A DNA stretch of 30,760 nucleotides from Euplotes cf. woodruffi 2 WChen-2021 (GCA_021441665.1 JAGYYN010015249.1:1-30760); one strand, 5' to 3'. Counted from the first letter of the stretch, positions 1-10,552 are shown. Numbers and translations are program-made. The notes: generated from the sequence alone by a model not told the origin.

Positions 1-29
1 CAAAAATAGATGATTATCGATTCGAACAT

Positions 30-39
30 TATTGAATTC
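30..39 (+). promoter_or_regulatory. Candidate chromosome-breakage motif (E-Cbs-like)
   Basis: TATTGAATTC fits the Euplotes crassus breakage consensus HATTGAAaHH as I recall it. It reads toward the gene that starts at 94, 54 bases away. In that species the element lies about 17 bp inside a new chromosome end. Seen: the motif. Inferred: the function. Confidence 0.35.
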
Positions 40-93
40 TGGTCAGGGTGACTGCTGATAACTTCAAAAATTATAATAAAATCGTAGCAAGAA

Positions 94-444
94 ATGGAGA
101 GCCTGCACAAAGTCCTTATAGTTGTAATACTGCTCTGTCTTTGCAGTTCTTCGGCACTGAAGATCAAGAATGCAGCAATTCAGAGCACTGAGAATACCAC
201 TACTTCGAATCAAAATAATGTGACAGTAAATGCGAGCAGCTCGATGTCAAGTTCGAGTGCTTCCATAGTATCGCAGAAGAGCGCAGCAGTTCTCTGTGTT
301 TCGCTTGTATCAGTAGCTCTCTTCATTTATGTGTTGCTCAAATGAGTCGAAATGGTAACCAACAAATCTTCGCTTTTGTGTGCATGAGTTAAACAGAGCA
401 TATCTCAGCTGCCGGTTGAAAGAATAGCAAAAAGATGGCTTTAA
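94..444 (+). CDS. Small secreted or membrane-anchored protein (signal peptide plus C-terminal helix)
   Basis: The product is unrecognised. It opens with a clear signal peptide (VLIVVILLCLCSSSA, residues 7-21). A Ser/Thr/Asn-rich stretch with several N-glycosylation sequons follows. A hydrophobic segment (AAVLCVSLVSVALFIYVLL, about 64-82) could be a membrane anchor or a GPI-type tail. Translation reaches TGA at 343; because UGA is sense throughout this window, the frame probably continues to TAA at 442-444 (116 residues). A 42-nt GT...AG segment at 355-396 could also be an intron without changing the frame. A similar architecture occurs on the opposite strand at 1630-2030. I cannot say whether the C-terminal extension is real. 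Confidence 0.6.
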
Positions 445-980
445 AGATTTTTAATGAAAAATAAATCCTAATTCACTCTTGATATTGCGTTAGTTGACTA
501 TTTTTAAGATTTTGAACGAATCGATCAGCTTCTTGTCACAGTACAGATTCTATTACAGAAACAAAAGTTTTAGTTTATGAAAGAATCTTTGTAAAAATAT
601 AGTTTTGAAAGATGAATTTTAAGACTTTTAAACAGCCTTCGAATAATTTTTGATCTAAAAATTTCGATCAATCAATCAATATCGAAATAGCTTAATCAAT
701 TATATAGTTACCTGTGTGTAGTTGTTATCTTGAAATACTGTAATTTCTGAGCCCAGATAATAATTGGTTTTATTAGAATCTTTAAACGATATCAATAGGT
801 AGTCTTGATTAACATTTCTGTATTTTATTGATTATCTTACCTATTTTCAAAGAAAGCCAATAACAGTATTTAAGCTGATAAAGCAACATTTAACTTTTCG
901 ATGCGTGCTGGCTCAAATCCTGAAGCTTTCCGAGGCCACCAAGGGTCTCTCCTGAACTAAACACGACTGTATAGAGCAAC
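445..980. other. AT-rich intergenic stretch
   Basis: No convincing coding exon was found between the end of the small secreted gene and the ATG at 981. A GC-richer patch at 901-980 is open in more than one frame and may be leader sequence or an exon of the next gene. No ncRNA or repeat was recognised. Confidence 0.4.
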
Positions 981-1450
981 ATGTCGAGACTTGAGCTGAA
1001 GAAAAAGCACAGGATTTTGAAAGTTGAGAAGGCCAACTTGATAAACGAGCATTTAATAGATTTAGGTCTGGTAGACACCAACGACCTGTTTTAATTTATT
1101 CATTATCTTAAATATTCAAATATGCGTGCTTTACTCGGAGTTTAGACGGCAGACGAAAGGAGATGCTTGCTGAGTCTCTGAGTTTATTTATTTTCAATCT
1201 AATCCCTTCTGTAGTGTTTTTAAGTTAAATTATATTTGCAATTATAATCTTTTCACAATTGAAAATCGATATCACTGCTGTAAAAATATTTAAATGTTAT
1301 TGCTTTGCTCCAAAGCAGGAATTAATAATAAATACTGTTTGTTTTGACTCCATTTTCATTTAGGATGTAGTTCAGAATATTCGACTTCTCGATTCTGAGC
1401 AGTTTATTAGCCCTCAAGATATCAACATGTGCCAGGTTGCTCTAGAAAGC
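981..1450 (+). CDS. Poorly resolved small multi-exon gene
   Basis: The first exon starts with ATG at 981 and gives a Lys/Leu-rich helix (MSRLELKKKHRILKVEK and on, about 30 residues). It stops at TAA 1092-1094, or more likely splices at GTAGAC near 1070. A second open exon ends near 1450. It follows a good acceptor (CATTTTCATTTAG, ending 1362) and begins DVVQNIRLLDSEQF. A middle exon around 1145-1215 is possible but its borders are guesses. The family is unrecognised. The exons are seen as open, amphipathic, protein-like sequence, and the way they join is inference. Confidence 0.3.
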
Positions 1451-1629
1451 GTATTTTATTGATTTTTAATTATTAAATTTCTTTAAAAAACTCAAATTAT
1501 TTTATGACTGTGATTTATGCGAGTATTTAATTTATTTGCATAGTCAAGGGAGATTAAAGTCGTTTAAACACATGCTAATTAGAGAATTAATAGCTGACTG
1601 CTTGTGGAATACTCCAACTTAAAAATTTA

Positions 1630-2030
1630 TTATTTAAAGCAGAATATCTAAGAGCTACGAATTGACTATCAGTAAAACTTACTTTTGAAGCTCACGTCAG
1701 CAGCATGTACATAAACAAGAATACAGTCAGGAGAGATGCCAGTATAACTATTATCACAGCAAAGTAGTGAGGAATCAACGGCTCTGACTTCTTCGTCTCT
1801 TTTACTCCTACTTCGAGATTTTTACTTCCGAACTTATCAGAATCTTCAAACAGTTTACTGAGCTGAGGGCTACTTTGCTCTTTTATGCCAAAAGGATCCG
1901 ATATTTTAGACGTATTTGGCAGAGAAAGTGAGTTGTCTTCTAACTTAAATGCAGTCGAGCACTTTCATGCAATTAGCAGCACCAGTAGTGCTGCGAATGT
2001 GTAAATTTTGATTTTTTGCATCGCCTTCAT
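1630..2030 (-). CDS. Small secreted or type-I membrane protein
   Basis: ATG is at 2030. A signal peptide (IYTFAALLVLLIACKCSTA, about residues 8-26) contains one UGA codon, read as Cys. A polar Ser/Lys-rich domain follows, then a membrane segment (YFAVIIVILASLLTVFLFMYMLL). Just after the membrane segment is another UGA, then a 35-nt intron (1648-1682, GTAAGT...TTAG), then a short tail ending IFCFK and TAA at 1630. Frames close across the intron. Family unrecognised. The layout resembles the gene at 94-444, but I see no clear sequence identity between them. Confidence 0.65.
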
Positions 2031-2366
2031 GTTGTTTTCAAATCCAGCCTAATTTATTATAAGCAGAACTCATTGATCAGAAATCAATTCTTGGTATCAT
2101 TTAATTTGTATTTAATCTATAATATTATATTAAAAGTAAATAAAATGAAATGAAATAGAATTAATAAATTTGCTGCTTTTGCTAATAAACAGTTACACTC
2201 GAAAGTTTTACTTACAGTTATTAAAAGTTTAAACTGTTAATAATCAAATAGACGATTCGCTGTCTGATGAAGGTAATAATGTACAGAGTGTCCTCCAAAT
2301 TAAGTCCCTTTGGGTCCCATTGTAAATAGATCAATAAAATAAATCTTAAATAATAAAATATAATCA
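2031..2366. other. Intergenic region between divergent genes
   Basis: AT-rich spacer between the ATG at 2030 (minus) and the ATG at 2367 (plus). It should hold both promoters. A TTCAA core lies at about 2037-2041. No gene was seen. Confidence 0.4.
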
Positions 2367-3980
2367 ATGAGGAAGTCTGCACTTGGGAAGACTGGGCTGA
2401 ACAAGGAGGTCTCAGAGACAGTCGTCTCTGACCTTCCCCACAATCCAGTCGATAATGAAGCCGAAGATTGCTTGGAGTCTGGAACTAAAAGTCTTCGAAG
2501 AGTCACTCGATCTAGCGGAAAGAAACAGAAGAAAAGCACCTACAATGTTAATGCTTCCTTCAACCAAACTAACTCAAATCACCAAAGTGACGATTTGAGC
2601 GACGATGATGCTGAAGGAGGCGAGTCTGTAAATGGACACCAAACAAAATAAAAAGAAACTTGTCTTTTTGTCTTGCAGAGTCTATGAAAAAGCCAGAGAA
2701 CACCGGCTCACGAACGGAACAAATATTGCGAGAGAAATTTTAGAGGAGAGTAGAAAACTCAGAATGAACTTTGACTTTAAAAATGTTCAAAGGCGAGTCT
2801 ACGATGCACTCAACGTACTCACCGCTCTTGATATGATCAAGAAAGACAGGAATAAAATTGAGTTCATTCGAGATATAAATGAAGTTTTCGGAGAATCAAC
2901 CAAAAAGAAGACATTAATTACTCAGCAAAATTTTAACACTGAAAAACAGACCGAAATCAGTCACAAAATAAAGCAGCTAAGAGAACGAAAAGAATCATTA
3001 GCCCAAAGTGTCAAAAGGAAACGTCAGTACTTTGATGAGTTAATATTTCAAGTTGCCTTGCTGAAAAAGTTAGTCAGGCGCAACTGGAAAATCGAAGATG
3101 ATGAAACAACGCTTAATACTCCTGATAAAGGAACTTCGCATCAACCAAGTTTATATAAATTTCAGCAGACCCAGAAAATTCACTTACCAATGGTAGTTTT
3201 AGAATACCCGAAGGATTCTTACATAGAAATACTAATGAACGAAGACCATACAAACATGGTTGTTGTGTCAGATCAACCGTGCACTTTATACAACGACAAC
3301 CACGTGCTTATGAAATCAGGACTCATTAATGACATCGATCAAGGCAATATTGAAAATCTTTATGAAACTGAAGTCAAACCTGCTTGTAAGTTGTCGTAAC
3401 CCATTCATGATTCCTATCAGTAATTCGTAAATGCAAAAACCTAACGCTTATTTTAAATCTAGGAACTGGAAATGAGAACGGAGATAATCACGAAAACAAA
3501 CAAAACGAAGCCAAATCTCCTTCTTCTGACATTAGTGACGATAAAAATATTAATTTGAAGGACGTAAAGACTCCCAAAGCCAAAGGATTTATGGATAACA
3601 TATCGAGTCCGTTCAAGGAGCAGTTGCTATCCTGTTCCAAACCAAATTATCCATTTAATAATTTTAAAAACTTGGATAGTTGCGGGAAGTTATTTCTCGA
3701 TGCAGATCAAGGTTCTTTCCTTTGGAGGAAGTGCAGTAATAAGAACGGGCTTGTCCCCCACCTAGCTGATGAATACGACAACCCATTTAAAAATGATACG
3801 TTTAATAAGAGTAATTACGATCAAATGGTCAAAAGCCCTTATTCAAACTATTTGTATACTCCTGTGTCAAATTTTGGAATTAATGACCAGGGAGCTGACG
3901 AGAGTCTCGTGTATTCTCCAACTTTAGGTATAAAGAAAAACTACAGCTTTAGTACTCCACTAAACAAACAATTAAACTAG
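2367..3980 (+). CDS. DP-family transcription factor (E2F dimerisation partner), with a +1 frameshift
   Basis: DP proteins pair with E2F on cell-cycle promoters. Frame 1 (2367-2648) gives a Ser/Asp-rich N-terminus. At 2646-2651 the frame reads AAA-TAA-A. A +1 shift carries it straight into the DP winged helix: KLVFLSCRVYEK aligns with the usual KGLRHFSxKVCEK, and NVQRRVYDALNVLTALDMI is the DP signature. The coiled coil follows (residues about QLRERKESLAQSVKRKRQYF), then the DP-specific IHLPMVVLEYPKD and VLMKSGLI. The intron at 3386-3462 (GTAAGT...CTAG) splits a TGA Cys codon (T|GA). The C-terminus is Ser/Pro-rich with TP/SP sites and ends TAG at 3978-3980. With one shift the model closes at 511 residues. 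A 28-nt intron at 2628-2655 is the main alternative to the shift. Confidence 0.85.
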
Positions 3981-4022
3981 GTTTAAAGAATGAAGCAAGT
4001 TCACCGATACTTTTACCTTAAA

Positions 4023-4032
4023 TTTTTCAATT
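4023..4032 (-). promoter_or_regulatory. Candidate chromosome-breakage motif (DP gene, 3' side)
   Basis: The minus strand reads AAATTGAAAAA here and points back into the DP gene, whose stop is at 3980. A second minus-strand copy lies at 4037-4046. Both face the plus-strand copy at 4066 across the short gap between two convergent genes, as expected where two gene-sized chromosomes are cut apart. Confidence 0.45.
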
Positions 4033-4065
4033 TTATATATTCAATTGTCCAAAGCAGCAATGCTG

Positions 4066-4075
4066 TATTGAAGCT
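4066..4075 (+). promoter_or_regulatory. Candidate chromosome-breakage motif (kelch gene, 3' side)
   Basis: TATTGAAGCT reads into the kelch gene and touches its stop codon (4075-4077). It pairs with the opposing copies at 4023 and 4037. Confidence 0.4.
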
Positions 4076-5488
4076 TATTTTTCTTCTAAAATTGCACTCA
4101 TTTCTTTGCCAGTGTCATTTTGACCCTCGACCTGGCCAAGTCCATCTTCCATCTCTTCCTTTTGTTCTCCTCCTTGCAAAGACTGGTTTATTTCTCTGAG
4201 TACAATGATTTCATTCTGCGCTTTGGAGAACTCCCATCCTCCAAAAATTAGTAAATGAGGCCCGATTGCAGTTGATGAGTGGCCGTACCTTGTTGTTGGA
4301 GGAGACTTGATTGACTTGCCCTTTTTCCATCACATAGTGTCTGTATTCCAGATCATAAAGTAGTCTCAATCGTCGCTTGTTCCTTCGTGCTTGGATCTAT
4401 CTCCGCTGTTTCAGGTCCAGCCGCCAAACATAATGATATCAGACCCAGAAATGTTCATCGTGTGTCCATATCGAGCTTCAGGAGGAGTTCCTGAAATTCT
4501 GAGTCTTGACCACACGAAATTATCGGTGTCGAGAACTTTGATATCATTGAAAAAGCTGTTCTTCAAGATGTTTCCTTGAGCTAATCCTGCATTTTTGAGA
4601 AGATCTTCTCTTAACCGATACCCTCCGTGTACAATAAGGTTCGTTCCAATGAGAATTGCTCAGTGGCCTTGTCTTGGACTTGGCTCAGGTCCACTGACGT
4701 CAGGTCTCTTCCAAGCCATGAGCTCAAGATCAAGAATGTGGAGATCGTTAAAATAATTTTTACCATTCCAGCCTCCGAACACAAACATCTTGTTTCCTCC
4801 GACGAGAGTTGAAGTATGACCAAATCTTGCAGATGGAGCTCCTGCCCCATCTGGACCTTGGTACCAGGTCATCTTTACTGGATCAAGGGCGTGGAGGTCT
4901 CTATAAGCAGCGTTCTTCGGTCCTTTGCCTCCAAAAATTAAAATTCTTGACCCGGCAAGCACAGCGGTATGGCCGTACCTTGCCTTCGGAGGAGTGCCTT
5001 CGATTTTAGGCTTGATCCACCTACTTGCATTCAAGTCAAGAACGTGGGTATCATTCAAATACGTATATCCTGTCTTTTTATCGCTGTAGTAGTGACCACC
5101 GAAGAATAAAATTGAAGCTCCAATTAAGGTAGCTGTATGTCCTCCCCTCGGACTTGGGGGAACTCCTTCGATTTGCGGAAACGCCCAGAACCACGTTCGT
5201 TCTTGCTGTTCGCCTTCTTCTTCATCGACAGGAACTCCCATTGAGTTAGACTTTTTGGATTTTGACTTCATCGACCTCTTCGATTTGCTCGATACGTCAT
5301 CAAATTTTTCTTCTAAAGAAAATAGTAAGTAATTTGAATTTAAAAGTAAATGCAGGCAGGATGGATATCAAATAATAAGTATGAGGGATCTTGAGTATTG
5401 CCGTACCTTCTTCTCCTTCGTCTTGATAGTAGCCTTTGCTGCTCATGCCCTCCTCCTCGATATAAGGATCATCTTGGCTCTGCTCCAT
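4075..5488 (-). CDS. Kelch-repeat beta-propeller protein
   Basis: A 439-residue protein after removing one intron (5313-5406, 94 nt, GTACGG...TTTAG). The N-terminus is acidic then basic (DDPYIEEEG, SKSKRSMKSKSKK). Six kelch blades follow, with PSPRGGHTATLIG, PPKARYGHTAVLAG, PSARFGHTSTLVG, PSPRQGHCAILIG, PPEARYGHTMNISG and PPTTRYGHSSTAIG, and GG pairs (LFFGGHY, LIFGGKG, FVFGGWN). UGA occurs four times in frame. Cys fits RQGHCA and TMCWKK, where kelch repeats often carry small residues, better than Trp. The tail is Glu/Gln-rich and ends TAA at 4075. Kelch propellers are protein-binding platforms; the partner is unknown. Breakage-like motifs bracket the gene on both sides. Confidence 0.88.
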
Positions 5489-5505
5489 TACTTTTAAATC
5501 AAATT

Positions 5506-5515
5506 ATTTTCAATT
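5506..5515 (-). promoter_or_regulatory. Candidate chromosome-breakage motif (kelch gene, 5' side)
   Basis: The minus strand reads AATTGAAAAT, pointing into the kelch gene 18 bases upstream of its ATG. With the copy at 4066 it would bracket a gene-sized chromosome of about 1.5 kb. Confidence 0.45.
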
Positions 5516-5614
5516 TTATTCATTTGAGTTCTGCAGCTTGCTAACCGTTGAAAACTGAAGGTTACGTATATTTTAAAATTATCAGTCTTCGCAGTGGATT
5601 TTATTTTCTTTCGT

Positions 5615-8328
5615 TTACCATTTTCTGCAGCAACTGGTGGTAGTTCATTCCGCTGCCGTATTTGTACAAGTTCGAGTAGTTCTGCGCATTTCACTTATAC
5701 CTGGAGTCATTTGAGGAGGAATTATTTGGCCGTATTCTTGACATGCTAATCGACTTGCTCTTTTTGTTTTTCTTATTTCAGCATCTGCTTGTCCTGATTT
5801 TTATTTGTTAAATATGAAATGTCTAAATATATCACACTAGAATTAATTACGCGGGTTGTACGAGTACTTTGCATCTTTGTCTGTCTTTTCCCATATTAGT
5901 GATCGTTCATTGTCTTCTTGAATAAAAGTATTATTTTCTGATGATAGCCCTTGAAGTCTGTTATTTATACATCGATTCATTTCTTTTGAGTTTATCGCAA
6001 CAGTGAAGTGAAAGTAAGTTTCCTATCAACTATTAAGTTCAACGAATTGAGCAAATGTAAAAGTAAATATGCGAAGTGTAAAAATGAGCCAAGTCTAAGC
6101 CTGTACCTTTTTCAGTCCTGCTGTTATTATCAGCAGCTAAAAAGCTTTGCGATACTTGTCTTGCATTTAAATCTCCTGGAGTCATATCTCTTTGCGTGTG
6201 GTATGCATTGTCATCTATACATGCTTAAAATCGATTACTTCGGTGACTCGACTTCGAATAAGTGCTTTCAGTTTGAGTCTTATAAATATTTCGGTTGTTC
6301 TTCGGTCGGGAATACACTCAAGCTGCTATCTTGCTATCATTTTTCTTAAATTTTCGGATTCGATTTCTCTTTTGACTTTGACGGTCTGAAGTAGAAAGAT
6401 AAAGCCAAGTTAACTATCAAAATTTTAATATTTTTGGTATCTCAAGTAAACTTACTGGTTCTTCTTGCCAAGATTATACTCGAAGGACTTTCCGACTTTT
6501 GCTCCATCGTTTATTGTGCAGCTATCGTGAGTTTTACTTGCGTTCTCATGATCTAAAGTTATGAACTTGCTGATGATTTTCTTTTGGTTGGTGCAGTTGT
6601 TTGGAGTGTGATTAGACATATCCCCAATCTCAATCTCTCCCTTCATTATTATTGAAGAGTTACTTTAAAGTATTCATCGCATTTTGCAGGAACTGCTGAG
6701 TATCTTGAAGCACATTATTGCTTCTTTCGTAAACTCGGCTATTTTCATTGCTTTTAAAAATACTACTGTAGTTTGCGCCGTTTGATTTCGACTGAGACTT
6801 TTTCTTTTCATCAAAATCGGACTTTGAAAGCAGAATCGAAATCTTTTGCTCAAGCGCAGAAACTAAATTGTGCAGTGACAGCATTGAGCTTTTTGAGCCA
6901 TGCTGGATTTCTGTTAGCACAGTTGTGATTATTTCGTTTGATTGAATGCAGGATTTAGTCAAGCTTGAAATTTCTTCTCTTAAGCTTGTATTTGATTGCT
7001 TCATAAGCTCGAGTTCATTTTTAAGCAAAGTGCATTCATTATTAACCAATTCGAACCTCTGCTTCGAATACTTAAGTGGACTATTGTCTTGAAAGTACTT
7101 CTCCATCATGACAAATTCAGTTTGTAAGTCTGAGTAGCGAGTGCTTAGCTTTTTGAGCTCCTTTTTGCAGTTCGCCAGTTCATCTCGAGTGTCCATTATA
7201 TACATAAAGATCTCGTTGTGGGAAAGCTTTTTAAATTCATTATAAAGTGTTTCAACTGCGTCAAAGTCTGGGTCTAAACAGAGCGATTGCGAATACCAAA
7301 ACTTACTTTGGCTTTTGAGCGTGTCGTTACTTTGATGACTTGGTCATCAGGCAAGACTGCTGAAGCCGGTCAACAATATTTTTAATTGAGTTGTGGCCAG
7401 TATCGCCAAACTGTTTATTGCTCGGTCTATTGCCTAAATGTGCCGCTGGAGTTTTATTTAGTTTTCTTCCTATTTATCATCTCGTCTTTGTTTGAGTCAT
7501 TGGACTCGGTAAGCTTTACTTCTTCAGAGTACTTTACCTCTGTGAAGGTTGGCTCGATAAATGAATTAGTGTGCTTGTGGTTGATTATCTCCTTAATACC
7601 TGGAATTGAGTTTTTACCAAAGCTGCTTCCGATGAAGTGGTAATCATTATTACTTCCCTTGTTCTGCTTGATTTGCTTTTTATCATGATCGTAGTCAATA
7701 TCTTGTGCTTCCCTCTTTAAGTTGAACTCTTGGTAATTGTCTCGCTGAGAAGGGTGATTGTTTGCCAAAATGTTATTTTGCATTACGCAGCTTATCAATG
7801 TAGTCGTTGACATCATCATCTTCGTCATCATTTTCTTCTTCCTCTTCTTCATAAATATCTTCGAATTCTTTGTTTTGATGAATTTTTAACTGAGAATTTT
7901 TCTATTAAGTATCAATCAATAAACTTGCTACCTGAGAGTTAGAATTTTTAAGGTCTTTGAGTGGTTCTTTTTGTCACTTGCTAAAGTCAAGTTGGCTTTC
8001 CTCTTTTGTCTCTCGAATGCAACTTAAAGAAGTTGGTGAGATGGCATGTTGTGAATCTCTTGCACTGTATCGTGCTTGAACTTGCAAACTAATAGGGCCA
8101 GGTTGCGATCTGCGTACTCAACTGATGTTTATCTGGTTGACTACTTTACCTAAAAATTTTTATTTCCCATGCTCAGATTCTTAATATGCTAAAATTCAAA
8201 ATAGAATTACTATTGCTCTGTGGAGCGACATTGCTAAGTGATTTAAATGAATTTCTGACTCTACCTTCATCAGGATAGAGAATGTCATGTTCATAAGAAT
8301 AGTTTTCTTTTTCTTGATCCCCGTCCAT
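5615..8328 (-). CDS. Large coiled-coil protein decoded through four +1 frameshifts
   Basis: Family unrecognised. ATG at 8328 (MDGDQEKENYSYEHDILYP). Introns lie at 8150-8210 (61 nt) and 7902-7931 (30 nt). An acidic run FEDIYEEEEEEN follows. The frame then meets a stop four times and continues in +1 each time: AAA-TAA-C (7773-7778), AAA-TAA-A (7454-7459), AAG-TAA-C (7327-7332) and AAG-TAA-C (6660-6665). Between them lie Lys/Asn-rich linkers and a long coiled coil (about 6700-7200; CKKELKKLSTRYSDLQTEF). Downstream of the GTAAGT donor at 6455 several short exons seem to follow, with repeated TPG motifs (RDMTPGDLNAR, PQMTPGISEMR). The last exon borders and the true stop (5615, 5601 or 5494) are unresolved. 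UGA is read as Cys several times. A basal-body or cytoskeletal role would only be a guess. Confidence 0.6.
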
Positions 8329-8755
8329 TCAAGACTCATTTATTGCAGACTCTATAAAACCATGTGGTTTAGTTCAAAACTGCAATAGCATTTGTGAACA
8401 TTTATTCAAATTTTTTGTTTTACCAATTATTATTACCGAATAATTTAAGTGTTACATTTATTATAAAACAGTTATCTAATTATTGACTTAACTATAAATT
8501 TTTAAATATCAAAAATTCAAACTTTAAATTGATAATAGTGAAGCAAGTGAACCAAAATGATTAATATTCATAACTTCATTGATGTTATTTTAAATTATTT
8601 ATACATTTTAAATGCGAGTTTTTAAATTCAAATGTATCTTGTGTTTCGAAACTCTATTTATAATAATTAAATCTAATTGCCTTCAGTCAATCTATTTTCT
8701 CTAGCGGTCTCTAAAATTACTAATTTCTGTAGTCGTGTGCAAATCACGTCTGCAC
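8329..8755. other. AT-rich intergenic stretch
   Basis: Spacer upstream of the coiled-coil gene. TTCAA cores occur near 8329, 8375 and 8404, but none is a full ATTGAA match. No gene or RNA was recognised. Confidence 0.4.
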
Positions 8756-8932
8756 TTAAAATTTAAATTCCAAATCGTCTCAGAAGTCTCGACTGAACTT
8801 ACTGAACCTTAGAACGTTTCGTGCCATGACGTTTGCCTGCAGGTCTTTGGAGGACTGCAGGATGATCTTGTCGAGTGAAGAGATCTCCTCGTTGATTAGC
8901 TTATCCAGGTCTTTAACTCCTTCGAATGACAT
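8756..8932 (-). CDS. 58-residue helical protein, unrecognised
   Basis: ATG at 8932 gives MSFEGVKDLDKLINEEISSL and continues as an amphipathic helix rich in Leu, Ile, Asp and Lys, ending TAA at 8756. One UGA (Cys) is near the C-terminus. A strong donor-like GTAAGT after VLRF suggests an alternative in which the last exon is spliced to a short RDR end. Codon choice at the 5' part (CTG, ATC, AAC) looks coding. A minus-strand breakage-like motif lies 14 bases upstream of the start, so this may be its own tiny chromosome. Confidence 0.55.
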
Positions 8933-8945
8933 TTCCTTATGCTTT

Positions 8946-8955
8946 GAATTCAATT
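8946..8955 (-). promoter_or_regulatory. Candidate chromosome-breakage motif
   Basis: The minus strand reads AATTGAATTC, pointing into the 58-residue gene 14 bases upstream of its ATG. Confidence 0.4.
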
Positions 8956-9102
8956 TTCTATTATATTTTTAACCAGCGGTCTTCGCGAATTCAAATAGTT
9001 TTATATCAATGGCATTGTGATATTTAAACTATTTTTGCAGCATATATATGAATTCAACTGAAATCAACAGAGCACACTTAATTTATCTCTCTTATGAATT
9101 CT

Positions 9103-9112
9103 AATTGAAATA
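9103..9112 (+). promoter_or_regulatory. Candidate chromosome-breakage motif
   Basis: AATTGAAATA is a full match to the recalled consensus. It reads into the coiled-coil gene whose stop codon begins at 9119. About 150 bp separate it from the opposing motif at 8946; that stretch would be lost if both were used. Confidence 0.45.
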
Positions 9113-9118
9113 AAAGAT

Positions 9119-10552
9119 TTAATGACCTTTGGCTGCCTTCAATCCAAGTTGAGATGAGATGTCGCTATTGATCTTTTTGAGCTCTTCAATCTGCTTTTCA
9201 AGCTGCAGTCTTTTCTCTCGCTCTTCATTAATCGCTTTTTGGAGGTCATGGATGTAGGTTCTTTTAGAGATCTTGCTGTCAAGCTCAATATTTTCGATTA
9301 ACGCTTGATGCTCATCATCCTTCGCATCTTCTGCGAGGTAATGATTCGCATTGACATCTTGAGCTCCGTTCTGTCCGTCCATCTGGCTATAAGACTCGAC
9401 TTTCTGTTCAAATCGATTAGAGTTGAGTTCTTGTTCCAACTGCTTTCGTGTTTCTATTTCTCTTTTCAGTGCTGTTGTAGCAGATCCGCTATTTTGAGCT
9501 TTATTCGCAGCTTGCGCTTTCATCCTCCTGCTTTCAGTCACCTGTTTAGAAGTGACTGAAATATTCTCATTGAATCGATCATCTTTTTCCTTTTGCTTGA
9601 CTTGGCTGCGAATGAACTCTCCTCCAGAATTGCGGTAAGGATCGGGAGCCTTGAACACTTTGAGCTTCTGCATGATGCTTGATTTTCTAGAATATCCGGA
9701 CCTGCAGGATTGAGGTCGCTCCCTCGCTCTTTTAATTACGTTCGTTCCGTATGCTTGGTCGAAGAAGTTCATTACTTTCGGCTTTTTAGGTCTTTCGAGC
9801 GAAATGTACTCTGCATTTGAGTTGTTCATTGATCCACCAAAGCCTGTAAGGACTTCTCTCCCTGTTTCAACTGGGAAGTCGGAAGACATGTTGTATTCGG
9901 ACTGGATTTTAAATTTATTCGGCGATAGCTCGCTGTACATCGTAGTTTTTCTTATATTTTTCATTCCACCGAATGTATAAGCCTGTAAATTCTTCCTTTG
10001 CTTGCCTGGCTTTGAATCGACTGACCTTAATCCTTCGCTTGCGAAGTTGTTTGAGGTCTTGTAGTTGTCCTTCACCCACTGGCTATAAAATGCATTTGAG
10101 TTTACATCGTGCTGGGAGCCGAAGTCATTTTGAATTGTTCTTATTTGCCTTGGATTTGCCCACTTTTCAAATCTATATACAATAAAAGTGACTTCTTGAG
10201 GAAAATTTGGTTTGTAAAAATTAAAAATTGTATTAGAATTTTGAATTGTTACAACTAATTAAATCAAAAGAAAAATTTGAAAATGATAAAGTATTATATT
10301 ATACTTATTTATTATAATCTTGATGATTTAAAGTAACTAACTATTCTCGTTTAAGGCATAAATTGATTTATATACTACTTATTTAAATTTTCGAGAAATA
10401 AATAGTCTTGCTGATTAACTCAGATCATAAGATTTTTAAATTAATACAATTGGGTATATATTTTAATCTATATTATTTTCTTACGCATTCTTCCTTCTAG
10501 CCTCCTGATCGACCCTCTGTTGCCATGCGAGATGCTCTGCATAGTAGCTCAT
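9119..10552 (-). CDS. Coiled-coil protein, 373 residues, unrecognised
   Basis: Exon 1 (10485-10552) reads MSYYAEHLAWQQRVDQEARR. It joins exon 2 (9119-10172) across a 312-nt GTAAGA...ATATAG gap. The phase closes exactly (GC|A) at 374 codons, ending TAA at 9119. The middle is basic and disordered (KAPDPYRNSGGEF, RERPQSCRSGYSRKSS). The C-terminal 110 residues form a coiled coil (INEEREKRLQLEKQIEELKK). No UGA is used in exon 2. The intron is far longer than most in this window and AT-rich, so it may hide an internal eliminated sequence. A cytoskeletal or ciliary role is a guess from composition only. Confidence 0.7.
10173..10484 (-). other. Unusually long intron or interrupting segment
   Basis: 312 AT-rich bases between two phase-compatible exons. 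GTAAGA and ATATAG are at the borders. Most introns here are 23-120 nt. No ORF or repeat was seen inside. Confidence 0.45.

Noticed and set aside
1257-1266. ATTGAA motif as a breakage site (also 3345 and 4543)
   Set aside because: These copies lie inside a probable gene or clear coding sequence, so they are likely chance matches. They show that the motif alone is not specific.
2628-2678. 51-nt intron with a good TTGCAG acceptor in the DP gene
   Set aside because: With the donor at 2628 the frame does not match the downstream DP domain, and it would delete KLVFLSC, which aligns with the first DP helix.
6008-6389. Plus-strand open frames of 65-113 codons
   Set aside because: They run antisense to the exons of the 5.6-8.3 kb gene and have shadow-like composition (Cys/Phe/Ser-rich).
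6647-6656. Motif TATTGAAGAG as a gene boundary between 6646 and 6660
   Set aside because: The AAG-TAA-C shift at 6660 makes coding continuous through this point.
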